Positions 12,182-24,137 of a stretch of DNA of 64,000 bases are shown here, piece after piece. A program made the position numbers and the translations under genes. Each line of letters starts with the position of its first letter. Position 1 is the first letter of the stretch. The notes under the pieces are model-generated. The model was not told the origin of the DNA, did no database searches, and worked only from the letters and a program-made list of their open reading frames with translations. Source of the stretch: Gossypium raimondii (taxonomy: Eukaryota > Streptophyta > Magnoliopsida > Malvales > Malvaceae); the NCBI RefSeq assembly GCF_025698545.1, contig NC_068570.1:53649924-53713923 (forward strand), read 5' to 3'.

Positions 12182-12801
12182 TGGGGAAACATGAACCGGA
12201 CCCTGAAATCATTTTCAACAAATTATTGGGTGATCTTATCTTTACTCCACGATGTAAATTATTGGGGGAAGTGAAAGAGGACGGTAAATTTTGGTAATTA
12301 GATTGAGATTATTTATAAAATCTAAGGGTTAATTTTTTTAATTTATAATTAAATTGATATAATATGTCAAAGTTGATGACTAAATTTATTATTATATTAA
12401 TTTTCTAACTATCACACCATTCTCCCATTAAAAACTTAATGACACTTAACATATATAATACAAAAAATTAATTATTGATTAGTTCATCAAAATAAAGATT
12501 TAACAAAATGATATTAAAATGAAAAACAAAATAATAGATTGAACAGAATTCCGTAATTTATCCCATAAATAAATAAAGGGGTAGGAGTGTGTTTTATGAA
12601 TGGGGAAGCACATCTACAGAGCCTACATATTATTATTTTTAGAGAACGCCCATATTTTTCTACTTGATATATATTAGATTGTCAAATACAGCATGTGCAA
12701 GTTATTAACAAGTATAGTTTCCATTGCAGTGCACGCTAAGCCTCTTTTCAGTCAACTAGTTGCAGTACATGGAGTGAAGATGTTAATTTTGGAACAATTA
12801 A
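12182..12801. other. Non-coding intergenic sequence
   Basis: AT-rich, no supportable gene or RNA. Confidence 0.5.
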
Positions 12802-13020
12802 TTTAAATATATAAACAATCAATTTAAAAGAAGTAGTATTCCAACACAACAATTGATTTAAACATGTAAACAATCTATTCAAAAGAACAATATTCCAACA
12901 TGATAATCGATTTAAACATATAAACAATCAATTCAAAAGAAACAGTATTCTAACATGACAATCGGTTTAAACATAAAAATAATCGATTCAAAAGAAATAA
13001 TATTCCAGCATGACAATCAA
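12802..13020. repeat. Tandem minisatellite, four units of ~55 bp
   Basis: Four head-to-tail units, each starting TTTAAAYATRTAAACAATC and continuing through ATTCAAAAGAA to a 'CAACATGACAATCGA'-like end. Units are 53-57 bases long and differ by a few substitutions and small indels. The array covers about 219 bases. Confidence 0.8.
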
Positions 13021-14455
13021 TTAAGTGCAACCAATTCATGGTCATCCAAAATCAACCAAATTTGATCATCCAAATACAAGTATATTTTTCACAATTAAGT
13101 CCCAAACTTTAAAAATGAATTCATTCTCATCCAAATACACACCGATGCCGCCTGACACAGTGGGGACACAAAAAAATTTGTATTTCTTTTAAAAGATAGT
13201 GATGGATGAATGATGTGCTGAAACTTTGGGTTTCTGCTTGACACGTCAACGATACCGGCTGGGTACAGTAAATTTTGCCCATTTTCCTAAATAATTTGTG
13301 TGGTGCCTTTTGGTAATTAATTATTTTTTTCACATTATTTGGGTAAAAAACCTATTTAAAATGAACAATTAAGAAAAAATAGCATATCATTACTTAAAAT
13401 TGTGCACAATATTCTTTCAAGGAAATAAAATCCCTAAATATAGATTATAAATTAAAAGTTTGAGCAATCTCTCTCTCAATATAAACAATAAGATCATCTG
13501 TAAAAAAAAAAAAAATTCATCCTCCATTTTGTTGCAAAGCATTGTTTGGGTAAAAAAATGTGAAATTCACATTACTCTCGACTCAGTTAACCATTTTTTA
13601 TTTCGTTTTCACCAAAATGCTCACTGTTTCACAAGCTATCATTTGACGTAATTTTAAACAAAGTGACCAAAGTTTTCTTCCTTCCCTTCACTTTGGCCGA
13701 AACTTACTATAACATTATTTAGCTATTTTGTTTCGTTTTTACACTTCTAACAAGTTAGAAACTGTCTCTTAATCATTTTTTATCCAAAAACATACATATT
13801 TCACTTAATTTTATAAGCTTTTGAGTTTTATCAATATCATTTAATGACAACTTTTAATGCACTTGCTAAAATAAAAACTATTAATACATATTCAAAATCT
13901 ATGACAAAATTTGAAAAAAAATACCCTAACTTAATATTTGGAGGAAAATTATGAAGAAATTTTTTCTTCTTTTTGCTAGGCATGAATATGTTCATCTTTT
14001 CTTTTCTTTTTACATATATTATTATATTACTTATAAATATTATTTTTAAAAATATTAAATAAATATTATTTTTATTATTTAACAAAATGTCATTCAAAAG
14101 TTATCATAAATAGTTTAATTTTTTCAAGAAAATTTTCTTTATTTTTATCATGAATAATTTTTATATTATTTTTAATACTATAAAAATATTGGAGGGACTA
14201 CTTATATTTTTGGAGGGCTATAATAAATAAATAAATAAAAAGAAAATTGCAAAATTTTGAACTACTTATATTTTTGGAAAAAATATAATATATTTACAAA
14301 AAATTAAATGGTAACAATTTTAGACCTTGGGCAATGGCCCCTAGTACTCTACTGGGCCCCACTATTGAATAGTAGTAATGGAAAATAGAAATTATTATTT
14401 AATATTAAGATATCACAATATTTGAAAGTTTTACCGTGTGAGGCGGCGAATTACA
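13021..14455. other. Intergenic and upstream region of the methyltransferase gene
   Basis: AT-rich, with long A/T runs near 13500 and 14030-14300. Short open frames here have no recognisable domains. No clear TATA box can be fixed for the downstream gene. Confidence 0.4.
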
Positions 14456-14605
14456 ATGAACGAAGCTCCATTAGAACGTGAATCGAAGCTGACCAAATTA
14501 ATTAGCTTAATTTCAAATCCCATCATCCAATCTATCCATAAAATTCCACCCCCCATATTCTCTATCTCAAGTCCTTTGAAGAAATCAAAATCAAGGAGCA
14601 GCAGC

Positions 14606-15955
14606 ATGGGAAGTGAAGCTGATCACTATCCAAGAAAGCAATTTTTTCACAACAACAATCTCTACTTCATGCTTAAAATGCTTTTCCTTCTCATATTTAC
14701 CAACCTTGTCTCCATCTTTATCTTTTCTAGCCTTCCTTTCAGCTTATCATCATCTAACACCCCCCATACCCATCTCTTTCTTCACCAGGAAACCATTTCT
14801 CATCTCTTGCAGGAGCTCAACTCTACAAAGTCCAAACTCTTTGACAGCTACTCTCTTATTGCTGACTTGCACCACAAGATCAATTCCACCAACTTTCTTG
14901 TGCGAGATCTCGTTATTGAGATCACCCGTGAACGCAAGCCTTCATTACCAGTCGACGAAGAAACTAATGTTTTCGGCATTCCTCCTCCTACTGCTTCCTT
15001 GTCTGATGAACTCAAGCTTGCCATTCTCCCTCACAAGCTCCCATTAGGATACTCCCCAAGGATGGCATCTGATGAGATCTATCCGCCTGTTGGAGCAGCC
15101 TGCTTGAGGTTTCAAAAGGAGCTGGCTCAGTACATGACATATGATATTGGTGGCGAATGTCCTATGGATGACGTTTTTGCTCAAAAGCTTTTGCTCAAGG
15201 GGTGTGAACCACTCCCTCGCCGTAGATGCCACCCCAAATCCCCCATCGGTTATGTTGAGCCAACACCATTTCCTGATAGCCTTTGGGCAACCCCACCAGA
15301 TACCAGCATCATTTGGGATACCTACACTTGCAAAAGTTACCAATGCCTCATTGACCGTAAAAACTTTCCAGGGACCGTCGACTGCAAGGACTGCTTTGAC
15401 TTGCAAGGCCGAGAAAAACGAAGATGGCTTTACGATCGAGGATTAGATTATGGACTCGATCAAGTTCTTCAAACGAAACCAGCGGGGAGTATTCGAATCG
15501 GACTTGACATTGGAGGTGGGAGTGGCACTTTCGCAGCAAGGATGAGAGAGCGGAACATCACCATCATCACTAGTTCAATGAACCTGGATGGACCATTCAA
15601 TAGTTTCATTGCATCCAGGGGCTTGATCCCAATACATGTTAGCATTTCGCAGAGGCTTCCATTCTTTGAGAACACATTGGATATAGTGCATTCGATGCAT
15701 ATTTTAAGCAATTGGATCCCAGATGCAATGTTGGAGTTCGCCTTGTATGACATATACAGAGTGTTGAGACCAGGGGGGCTATTCTGGCTTGACCATTTTT
15801 TCTGTCAGGGATCGCAGCTCAATCAAACCTATGCTCCAATGTTTGATCGAATTGGGTTTACGAAACTAAGGTGGAATGTTGGGAAAAAGGTAGATCGTGG
15901 AGTTGACAAGAATGAGTGGTATTTGTCAGCGTTGTTGGAAAAACCAATGACCTAA
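14606..15955 (+). CDS. Membrane-anchored SAM-dependent methyltransferase-like protein
   Basis: Single-exon gene of 449 residues from the ATG at 14606. That ATG has a good context (A at -3, G at +4) and gives a short cytosolic tail before a membrane segment. An in-frame ATG at 14456 would add 50 residues and cannot be excluded. Residues about 17-40 (LYFMLKMLFLLIFTNLVSIF) form one hydrophobic signal anchor, so a type II endomembrane protein is expected. A cysteine-rich middle part (CPMDDVFAQKLLLKGCEPLPRRRCHP) precedes the methyltransferase fold. SAM motif I is GLDIGGGSGTFAARM (about 298-312). Later elements include DIVHSMHILSNW and LRPGGLFWLDHFFC. It resembles the plant family of Arabidopsis At1g29790/At5g40830 (putative methyltransferases related to the wall-associated types). 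Substrate unknown. No frameshift seen, stop TAA at 15953. Confidence 0.85.
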   Translation: MGSEADHYPRKQFFHNNNLYFMLKMLFLLIFTNLVSIFIFSSLPFSLSSSNTPHTHLFLHQETISHLLQELNSTKSKLFDSYSLIADLHHKINSTNFLVRDLVIEITRERKPSLPVDEETNVFGIPPPTASLSDELKLAILPHKLPLGYSPRMASDEIYPPVGAACLRFQKELAQYMTYDIGGECPMDDVFAQKLLLKGCEPLPRRRCHPKSPIGYVEPTPFPDSLWATPPDTSIIWDTYTCKSYQCLIDRKNFPGTVDCKDCFDLQGREKRRWLYDRGLDYGLDQVLQTKPAGSIRIGLDIGGGSGTFAARMRERNITIITSSMNLDGPFNSFIASRGLIPIHVSISQRLPFFENTLDIVHSMHILSNWIPDAMLEFALYDIYRVLRPGGLFWLDHFFCQGSQLNQTYAPMFDRIGFTKLRWNVGKKVDRGVDKNEWYLSALLEKPMT

Positions 15956-16975
15956 CTCGATTTCTTTTTCGTTTTACTCGAGGATATTGTTGTAAAATGT
16001 GCAGGATTTCACCTGAAAAACAATTGTATTTGCTGGAAGCAATAAATCAAAGACATCCAGACGCAGCAAGGTTAAACATATCCATATTTGTCACTCAGAC
16101 GAATGAATAAAAATAAATGCAATTTATAATCTTACTAGGATTTCTTATTTGGACGCCTTTATTATTTGTTACATCCATAAACTTTAATTTCATGTGATTG
16201 ATTTTATTCAATTTTCACAAATCACTAACAACATAATCTAATTAACATAATTTTACGTTGATATATCACATACATAAACAATTATATTAATTTCATATAT
16301 ACATATGAACCACAATTCAAGTTGTGTATAATTACACTAAGTCAAAATTTATGTATAAATTTAATATTTATCTCAATCTTTTAATATTCCACTAAGACCA
16401 AGAAAACTTGGGTGGCCTTGTGTCAAGTATAAACTGTTGATGTGTCAAAGAAAATGATGATGTTATTATTATAAATTAGATTAAATTACTTAAGAGATAA
16501 TCAAGAAATTAAACTATTCTAATTAAAATACATCAACCTTGATAGATAATTAATAATGATTATTGTATTTCTAATTAAATAAACTATTTTTGAGATAAAT
16601 AATAAATAAAATAGATAGTCCATATAAATCACTCATTTGAAGAGATTATATTAAGTTAGAGGCAGTTTTGGTTTTTAGCTACTAGTTAAGCTAGACGAAC
16701 GAGAGCATCTATTGTAAAGGAAATCGAAGCCACTTATGAAGCAAGAAAGAATGTTGGAGAAGGAGAGGAGCCTTTGTTCCTTGATGCTTCTAATAGGAAA
16801 AGGAATATTATGAGAAACATTTTTGAATCTTGAGTCTAAAGATAATGAAGAAACTAACCCAGAGGATATGTCCCCATTGTAGAACTACTTGCTCAAATGA
16901 GGACCAAATGTACCTTCTTCATCAAAGAAGAAAACAAAAGGTTCAAGGAAGTAGGTGTCCTTAAGATGCTTCATA
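15956..16975. other. Intergenic, with a short unrecognised coding-like stretch
   Basis: 3' flank of the methyltransferase gene, then AT-rich sequence. Around 16690-16835 the plus strand reads ASIVKEIEATYEARKNVGEG and onwards before a stop. I do not recognise it; it may be a transposon or gene fragment. Nothing else supportable. Confidence 0.35.
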
Positions 16976-19890
16976 TAATGCCCTAAAATTTTCAGTTTGA
17001 CTTATGGCACTCTTCCGAGATTAGATATAATGAAATTTTGAAAAAAAATTTTAAATGAGTCAATTAGAGAATTTTCATGCAAGATATCGGAAATGAAAAC
17101 CGATGGAAAAAATTATGGGTGTGAGAATGTGGAAAATGGATCAAATTGCAAATTTTGAAAAATCGGAGGACTAAAGTACAAATTTGACCAAAAAGAGAAT
17201 ATGTGAATTTTTCTTTTGTTTATAAAAAATATGTGAATTATTATTGATTACTTGGCATGGAATTAATTTTTAATGTGTATTGGTGTGGTGAATTTCACTT
17301 TTGGGACCAAACTAGAAAGATGTGAAAGTATTAGAACTAAATTGTAAAATTTTATTTTCACCAAGAAAAGGGTAAAATGTAACTTCCACCATCCAAGGAT
17401 TATTAATAAGATTTAAACATGATTTATGAGAATTTAGTTGATAAATATCTATTTGATGTGAAAAACTTGTGCAAAGAGATTAAAAAAAGAGTAAAATGGT
17501 ATTTTGCTGTGAAAGAGATTTTTGGTTATTTCTTAAAAATTATATATTGGAAATATTATTTTTTATAAGATAAATTATATTTGGAATTACTTTGAACAAT
17601 TGGATGTGACTTATGTGAAGATATTGATCATGGATCACAAGTTTTAAATAAATTAAAAAGAAAAGAAAGAGGAAAAATCCCCTTCCTCCAACCTTGTTAG
17701 TTGATCCATGGAAGAAGAGAGAAAAACTTTCTTTTCCTTGCCACTTTTCTTCAAATCTCTCAAAATCTAGCAACCCCAACCTTGAGTTTTTGCTAAAATC
17801 AATTAGGAAACTAATAAGTGCTAAAAGTAACATATTTTAACATCGTTCTTAATACGTTTTTGAGTGATTATTCAATGTAATTGTGAATTTTATGCTCCTA
17901 GTCCTTTAAATTCATGTTTTTATGCTTAATAGAGCATTTGAGAGTAAAAGGAGTGAAAAAAAATGAAAATTGGAAATCAGAGCAAGCTACAAGAGCCACA
18001 CAAACTGACCCCTTCAACACAGCCTTGTCGATTTCGCAAATTTGTACCATAAACTGTGGAAAATCACGTTTTTTAGGTTTTTCAGGCATTCTAAGACGTA
18101 TATATGACAAAAATAAGAAGATAATAGTGGGTCGTCATAGAATATTGAAGAAAACAACTCGAAAAACACTATTGAAGCGGATTTTGAAGCAAATTTTCGT
18201 CAAGATTGAAGATTCGCATTTGATTTCTTAGGAGATTATCATGAGTTTCTTTATTTCTTTCGGTTATACTGTATTTTGGATGTTTTTATTTTCAAGCATG
18301 AACTAATTTTCTAAATGCTTAGGGAGATTAACCCTATGATGAATTTTGTCGTTTGATTTTTATTTTACACAATAAATACTTAGATCTTGTTCTCAATTAT
18401 GTGTGCTTAATTCTTGGTTTGATATTTCTAGATTATTGATCAATGTTTGATGTGCTTAAATCAGAGGAGGAATGGACATTGTTTAAGAGTAGATCTTGCG
18501 TAATTAAGTGGAGTTGCATGCAATCCTAGAAATAGGACGTTATAAATCTACTAAATTAGAGTCAAATCTAATAGGGGAATCTATAGATCGGGCTAATGCG
18601 ATAATAGGGGTTCTAATTAGAAAGAAATTTCAATTAATCAACCTAGAGTCAGTTGCTTTTACTCTCGAAAGAGATATTAGTATAATTTAAGGATTTCTAC
18701 GGATCAAGATATTATGTAAAGAAATTACATAATTTAGATTGATAATGACAGATGAAATCTAGGTGGATTTTTTCTTGGGTATTATTTTGCTTCTTGGTTG
18801 TTACTCGATTATTTTCGTATTTTGTTCTTTGTCGCATTCGTAGTTAATTAATTTAGTTAATTTTAGTTTTTAATCAATCACTCGAATTATTCGGTTAAAT
18901 AATAGAAAAACAGTGATTACTAGTACTTTTAGTCTTCATGGGAACAATATCTTTTTTCACCATAGCTATACTATTAATTGATAGGTGCACTTGCCTTAGT
19001 CAAATTTTTAATTAGTTTTGCAACGCATCAGAAACTCATCTCTAAGCTTGAATCCACCTTCAAATATTCTATTTTCAGCAATGATTTCGTGGGTTCTTGA
19101 GAGAGAATGTTGAAGCTAGAGAGAAAAGGCTCCAATAAGGTTAGTAATGGTGTTTTTCACTCCTAGCTTGATATTTGAGTTTGGTTGTTATGAGAAAGTT
19201 TGGAAAGCTTATATGTTGATTTTTATTATATTTTTGTGTAGAGAAATATGAGGAAATAACTTGTTTAAGGATGGATTCAAGTGCTGGAAGCTTGATTTTG
19301 AATATTTTTACATCCAAGAGGTAAGTACCTTTGGATGCTCATACTTCTCTTATACTAATATGTTTAAGAATTTGGTGAAAAGGATGTATAAAATATGAGA
19401 TTGTTCTTGAATGCCAATATGTTTAGTTTCCATGGCTTAATAATGTTAGAAATAAGTGGTTTGAAAAATTGTGGCTTGGTGAACCTTAGCCATATGTGTC
19501 ATATTAACTAAAAATGTGTTATGAGAATTTGGTTGTCAAGGAATCGTTAATAAATGTGATTTGATACATGTGAAATTTGTGAAATATGGTATTAATGTGC
19601 ATGTAAATATGACATCATGGTAAATTTGGTGATTAATTTGCTAATTTTACCAGTTGTCGATAGAATTGACATACCATTCAAAATGTCAACTTAATAATTG
19701 GAAATATGTGTATGTTGTTACAAAAATGGAGATTTAGTTATATGTATACACTAATATCACATGAACCCTTTTTCAAAGTTGGCTATATGCTTGATAATAA
19801 AAAGAAAGTGATTACTTTATGTCCCTTTATTTGTTTGAACTTTTAATAATATAAAGAATTTAAATATATGGCTTATGGTAATATATGAGT
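16976..19890 (+). repeat. Degenerate gypsy-type LTR, interrupted by a nested solo LTR
   Basis: 16976-17811 and 19031 to about 19890 read as one AT-rich, non-coding LTR-like unit. It has the 'gggactaaattg' style composition seen in other LTRs here and is split by the solo LTR at 17812-19030. The GAAAC target duplication shows that the two halves were continuous before that insertion. Outer ends are not sharp, so boundaries are approximate. Confidence 0.45.
17812..19030 (+). mobile_element. Solo LTR, ~1.2 kb, family A copy 1
   Basis: The 1219-bp unit begins TAATAAGTGCTAAAAG (the expected TG start mutated to TA) and ends CAACGCATCA. It is flanked by the identical 5-bp target duplication GAAAC (17807-17811 and 19031-19035). 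There is no internal coding region. It is clearly homologous over its whole length to 43017-44267, sharing for example the segments ATGCTCCTAGTCCTTTAAAT and GATAGGTGCACTTGCCT. Orientation is plus, judged from the TATA-like box of the second copy. Confidence 0.88.
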
Positions 19891-20640
19891 AAGAACATGG
19901 GTGTGCGTGGAAGCACTTATCATGCTGACTGCCCCTCGGTGTGTGTGTGTCACGGGGCTAGACCTTTCGTCTAGCAATCCGTGTGGCCTTAGGCGATCCG
20001 TTCGTCTAAACTCGCCTAAGTCAGCCTTAACTCAAGTGAGGATTCTTTTAGAACTCCTCCAAGGCACCAAATTGAAGAGCGAAAGCGATTTATGCCAAAA
20101 GAAGCTAACCCAAGGACAACAAAAAGCCACAGAAAAGATTGCACACAAGGTGTCTGAGTAAATGCTCTCAGAATTCTATTACTCTTAAGAATTCAGAATA
20201 CAATGGAATGAGTACAAATGAGGGGGAGGCTCTCTATTTATAGTTGAGCTCCCCCAAAACCGACGGTCAAGATACATTTACATCGACGGATGAGATTTAA
20301 CCATATCCCTTAATTTTAGGGATTTACAAGATAAGTCTTATCAAATCTAATCTAATCTTTACAAGATATGATTCCCTCTATCTTCTAAGATTAGTTACCA
20401 TATTAGCCTAAGTTGCCATCTCTTCATTATTGGGCCAACTAGGCTTCAATCTAACAGGCTTGTCCAATAGCTCTTTGAATCGGGCCAGTTCTTGTGGGCC
20501 AAATGATCCCCATCTGAGCAATAGACATCTATTGGATGCATTTGGTGCGATGGTCACGGGCTTTGAACTTTGGCCCATGACATGTGCACCGAGGTAGATA
20601 AACAATGCAATTAAATATGAATAAATGGGGTGTACTGCAA
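19891..20640 (-). repeat. LTR fragment with minus-strand TATA box
   Basis: Relatively GC-rich stretch with a local inverted pattern (CTAGACCTTTCGTCTAG near 19960) and a minus-strand TATA box (ACTATAAATAGAG, about 20233-20245). The sequence around this TATA box resembles the one inside the Tat-like LTR at 50160-50200. Open frames here are not genes. Boundaries approximate. Confidence 0.5.
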
Positions 20641-23247
20641 GTATACATGTCAAATTGTCATATAATTTAATTACGATGAAATACAGAAGTATTCCAAAGA
20701 TCGTATCCAATGGAGGTAGAGACTAAAATCAAATTAATAGTATCCAAGAACATGCAAAGCTAAGTTTAAACACCTACTTTTCTAATTATTGTAGTATGAC
20801 GAATCCCAAAATCTGGTAAAAACTTACTATTAACTAAAAAAGATCTAATTGTAAAATGATAAAATATCAAACTAATCATGCAAGAATGAAAAATAAGAGT
20901 TGATCAATTTTCATGGTCATAATTAATCAAAACTTAGTGATTTTTATTAAAAATTTCTTAAATTAATACCTTTCGGCCTATAATTTTACCAAGTTATGAT
21001 TTAGTCCACTTGATCTTTCGACCTAATGAATCTAAACGGGACAATTGAATTAATATCAGGTAAAGTCTCCATTCGGTATCATTTACCTAAAATTTCACCT
21101 AAAGTTATCAATTCTAGGTTTTTAATCTTATTCAGTTTAGTCATATTATTCAATTTAAACCCTAATTTCAATTAACAATTGTCACTTCAATTAACCAACT
21201 TCCCAATGAATTTAGCCACGACTTATCACAACTCTACCATACCCACTTAATTCGTAAGCCATTTGATAAATTTAATAACAAAGAATTAAAGGGTTTAGAA
21301 ATGCTCAGTAATTCGAAAATTCTGATTGTAGAGATCATGTTGGGGTGGCAACTAAAACTCTCATAGATGGAATTGATTGATCACTCTTAACAACAATTAA
21401 TCTGCAACAAACGAAAATAAGAAAAATAACTATTGAAAACCAATGAATGAAATTGCAAGTATATGAAATTGTTGTAAAACTAGAATGGAAAATAACAATT
21501 GTTTTTGAAAATCCTTAAACTAAACTACTTAACTACTAATAATCGTAAAAAGCTTCCCTTAATCATGTGTAAAAAGTAATATTTATACTACTTTTCGTGT
21601 TTGACCTAATTTGGACAACTCTACCTTGAGTATTAAATTTTGATTGTATGAACTAAAACACCCATTCAAATTTTAGGTCCATCAAGCTTCAATATCGCAA
21701 CACCACAGGTCCGGTGTCACGACTTTTCTGGTAGTTTGCTCGAGTCTTTATAGGGTGACTTGGGTGTCGCGACTTTTCTTCCCAATTTCACGTCTTCGCT
21801 GCAACGTTGTGATTGACTTTCACCTCTGGCTACTATCATGGATGTCGTAACTTGTCAATATCACAACTCCTATCTTCCAATGTCGCAACTGATCTGCTAT
21901 AATTTGATATGTCAAATTAGGCTCATCATTACACTTTACGAGCTTGTTTCCGAGTAATTTATATGTTTTTTTCATGTTTTTATGTAGTTTTTGTTTTTTT
22001 TTTTACTTTAATAAATGAAATGTTGAGTTTTTACTCCTTTTGAGACCTGAAATATTCAAATGCGCCATTTGGACCCTAATGATTGATTGAGTGTTGTAGA
22101 AGCTTGTTGGTGGCCCAAATTTGAGTGAAAACATTTCCACAAGAAGAGGTATCATAACATCAGACCACAAATATTGCAACACCTGCAACAAACCTGAAAT
22201 GAAGAGGAATGAGAGCCACCTATAGCGGTGTTGCGATACCCACCACTGAGCATCGTGACATCCACCATTGAAGACACCCCTTAAGTAGACTATCGGCATT
22301 GTTGCGATACCCTTGTCATATGAAGACAAAAAATAAAATATGGGTAATCTTTATCCACCCAAAGCACCAATCAAATAAAAGACCGAGATGGGCATTTTGG
22401 GCAACATTTTGGAGTCAGAATTAGCTTTAAAAGCCAAAAATTAGCTGAAGAAAGAAGAGGTTGTAGTTTAGGTTAGAAAGCTTTATAGTTTAGGGTTTAT
22501 CTCCATCTTTTAGTTTAGGTTTAGGGTAGTTTTCTTCTTCATAGTTTAGGGTTTTAATTCTCTATTTGTTTCTTTATTTTTCTTGTATTTCCTTAGTTAG
22601 TTTAGTTTTTACTGTAGTTAGTTGTTATTTGTTTAGTAACCCTTTAAACTTTCTTGTAGTTACATTTTAATCTCACTTTAATGTTATTCAGTTTCCTTTA
22701 ATTTCTTCTATTAAAAATCATTTCTTTAGCATTTTCGTTTATTGTTCTTGTTCCATTGTTGTGTTATCCAAGCTTTTGCAATAAAGCTTGGATTTTTATT
22801 CACATTTAGTTAAGTTTAAGTTAATGCTTTTTAAAATTTTATTGCGCAAACAAAAATAACCCTCATATACTTGGGTAGGAAGTTCACCTGTGTTGCACCA
22901 CACAATGTTTATGGCACGACACGACATGCAATTTCTGCCTCCTTGGTTCCGTTTCATGCATTGACAGCTCAGGAAACTTATGCATCATTCGTCCCTTGCT
23001 TCCATGTCAATTGGGCCTTTAATTCTTTATCCTATACACTCAATTAAACATATTAGTACTACCTAAGGCTTGTGTCGGCCTATTAGGTCACAACACTTAT
23101 AAAATGTGTTAAAAAATACTTATTTTATTAATATTTAATCCTAAGTCCTAAATACCGAAAATGTAATATAAAATCCTAAATTACATGGAAAATAAGCTAC
23201 TTAAGTGGCAGAATTGACCCGTATTAACTACTTCATTTGACGACAAG
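20641..23247. repeat. Unresolved LTR-like and intergenic sequence
   Basis: Two AT-rich LTR-like blocks (about 20641-21950 and 21960-22880). Both contain 'gtcgcgactt/gttgcgatacc' patterns, and the second has several 'tttagggttta' motifs near 22480-22555. No coding domains. I could not fix termini or target duplications. Confidence 0.35.
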
Positions 23248-24113
23248 TCACCTCATTGTAAGAGAAAGAATAGCTTCATTTACAGAAGCATCTACCACCA
23301 TTCTTGTGTGTACATTGAGACCATTATAGAATGTCTCCAATTGGATACAATGTGGAATACCATGATGAGGGCATTTTTGTAATAATTTCTTAAATCTCTC
23401 CCATGCCTCATATAAGGATCCATCACTCAATTGTTGAAATGTAGTGATCTCGTTTCACAACTTAGTATTCTTGCTAGGTGGAAAGTACTTCATCGTTCTG
23501 CTAATTCTGCCATGTAGATATAGAATCAATTGTCAACGGATCTAGCTATGCTCGTTCTCTATCCCTCAAGGAGAAGGGGAACAACTTTAGCCACAATGTA
23601 TCTTTAGACACTTCAACTAGCTTGAAGGAATCACTCACCTCCATGAATAATTAGAGATGAAGGTGTGGATCTTCAATAGGCATCCCACTAAACTGGTCCA
23701 CAATTTGAAGCATTTAGAACATTACAGGCTTCAACTCAAACTGATGTGCCTCGATCTCGAGTCTCACAATTCCTAGATTAAGCTCATTGAAAAGGGGTAC
23801 GACATATTGTCTTATGGCTCGATCTTTTTCATCAGTAACAATGATCGGATTGCGAGTATTAGAAACTCCATTTCTTTTATCTTGATTCTAATTTTCAAGA
23901 TTCATTTCTTCCGCTCGTATTTGGGCTTGTCTTTCTCTTCTTCTTTGTCTAAAAGTTCATTCGATTTTAGGGTCAACAGGGAGTAAGTCAATAATTCAAT
24001 CTATGCTCATAAATACTTGAAAGAAAAATCACAAAAATTACTAAGTTAAAATTAATAGAAAAGTAAATCAAATTGCAAAAATAATTAACTTCACAAATAA
24101 TTTCTTAAAACAG
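23248..24113 (-). pseudogene. Athila-type gypsy gag relic
   Basis: Minus-strand reading from just after the primer site: VTDEKDRAIRQYVVPLFNEL, then, after several stops, SLYEAWERFKKLLQKCPHHG and IPHCIQLETFYNGL (23430-23300). This is the typical retrotransposon gag signature of Athila/Tat elements. Reading is broken by stops. Downstream of 23248 coding decays and no protease or pol is present. Confidence 0.8.
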
Positions 24114-24131
24114 TCCCTAGTAACGGCGCCA
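24114..24131 (-). other. Primer binding site of the Athila-type element
   Basis: The minus strand reads TGGCGCCGTTACTAGGGA, a near match to the TGGCGCCGTTGCCGGGGA primer site known from Athila elements. It lies 6 bases inside the LTR edge (24138). Confidence 0.8.
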
Positions 24132-24137
24132 AAAACT

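Noticed and set aside
14438..14605. Longer N-terminus for the methyltransferase
   Set aside because: The frame opens at GTG (14438), not a normal plant start. The ATG at 14456 is possible, but the ATG at 14606 has better context and suits the family's short tail before the membrane anchor.
19901..20161. 86-codon open frame
   Set aside because: Inside an LTR fragment; low-complexity reading, no domain.
22480..22555. Telomere-like TTTAGGG motifs
   Set aside because: Only a few scattered copies separated by other sequence, inside an LTR-like block; not an interstitial telomere array.
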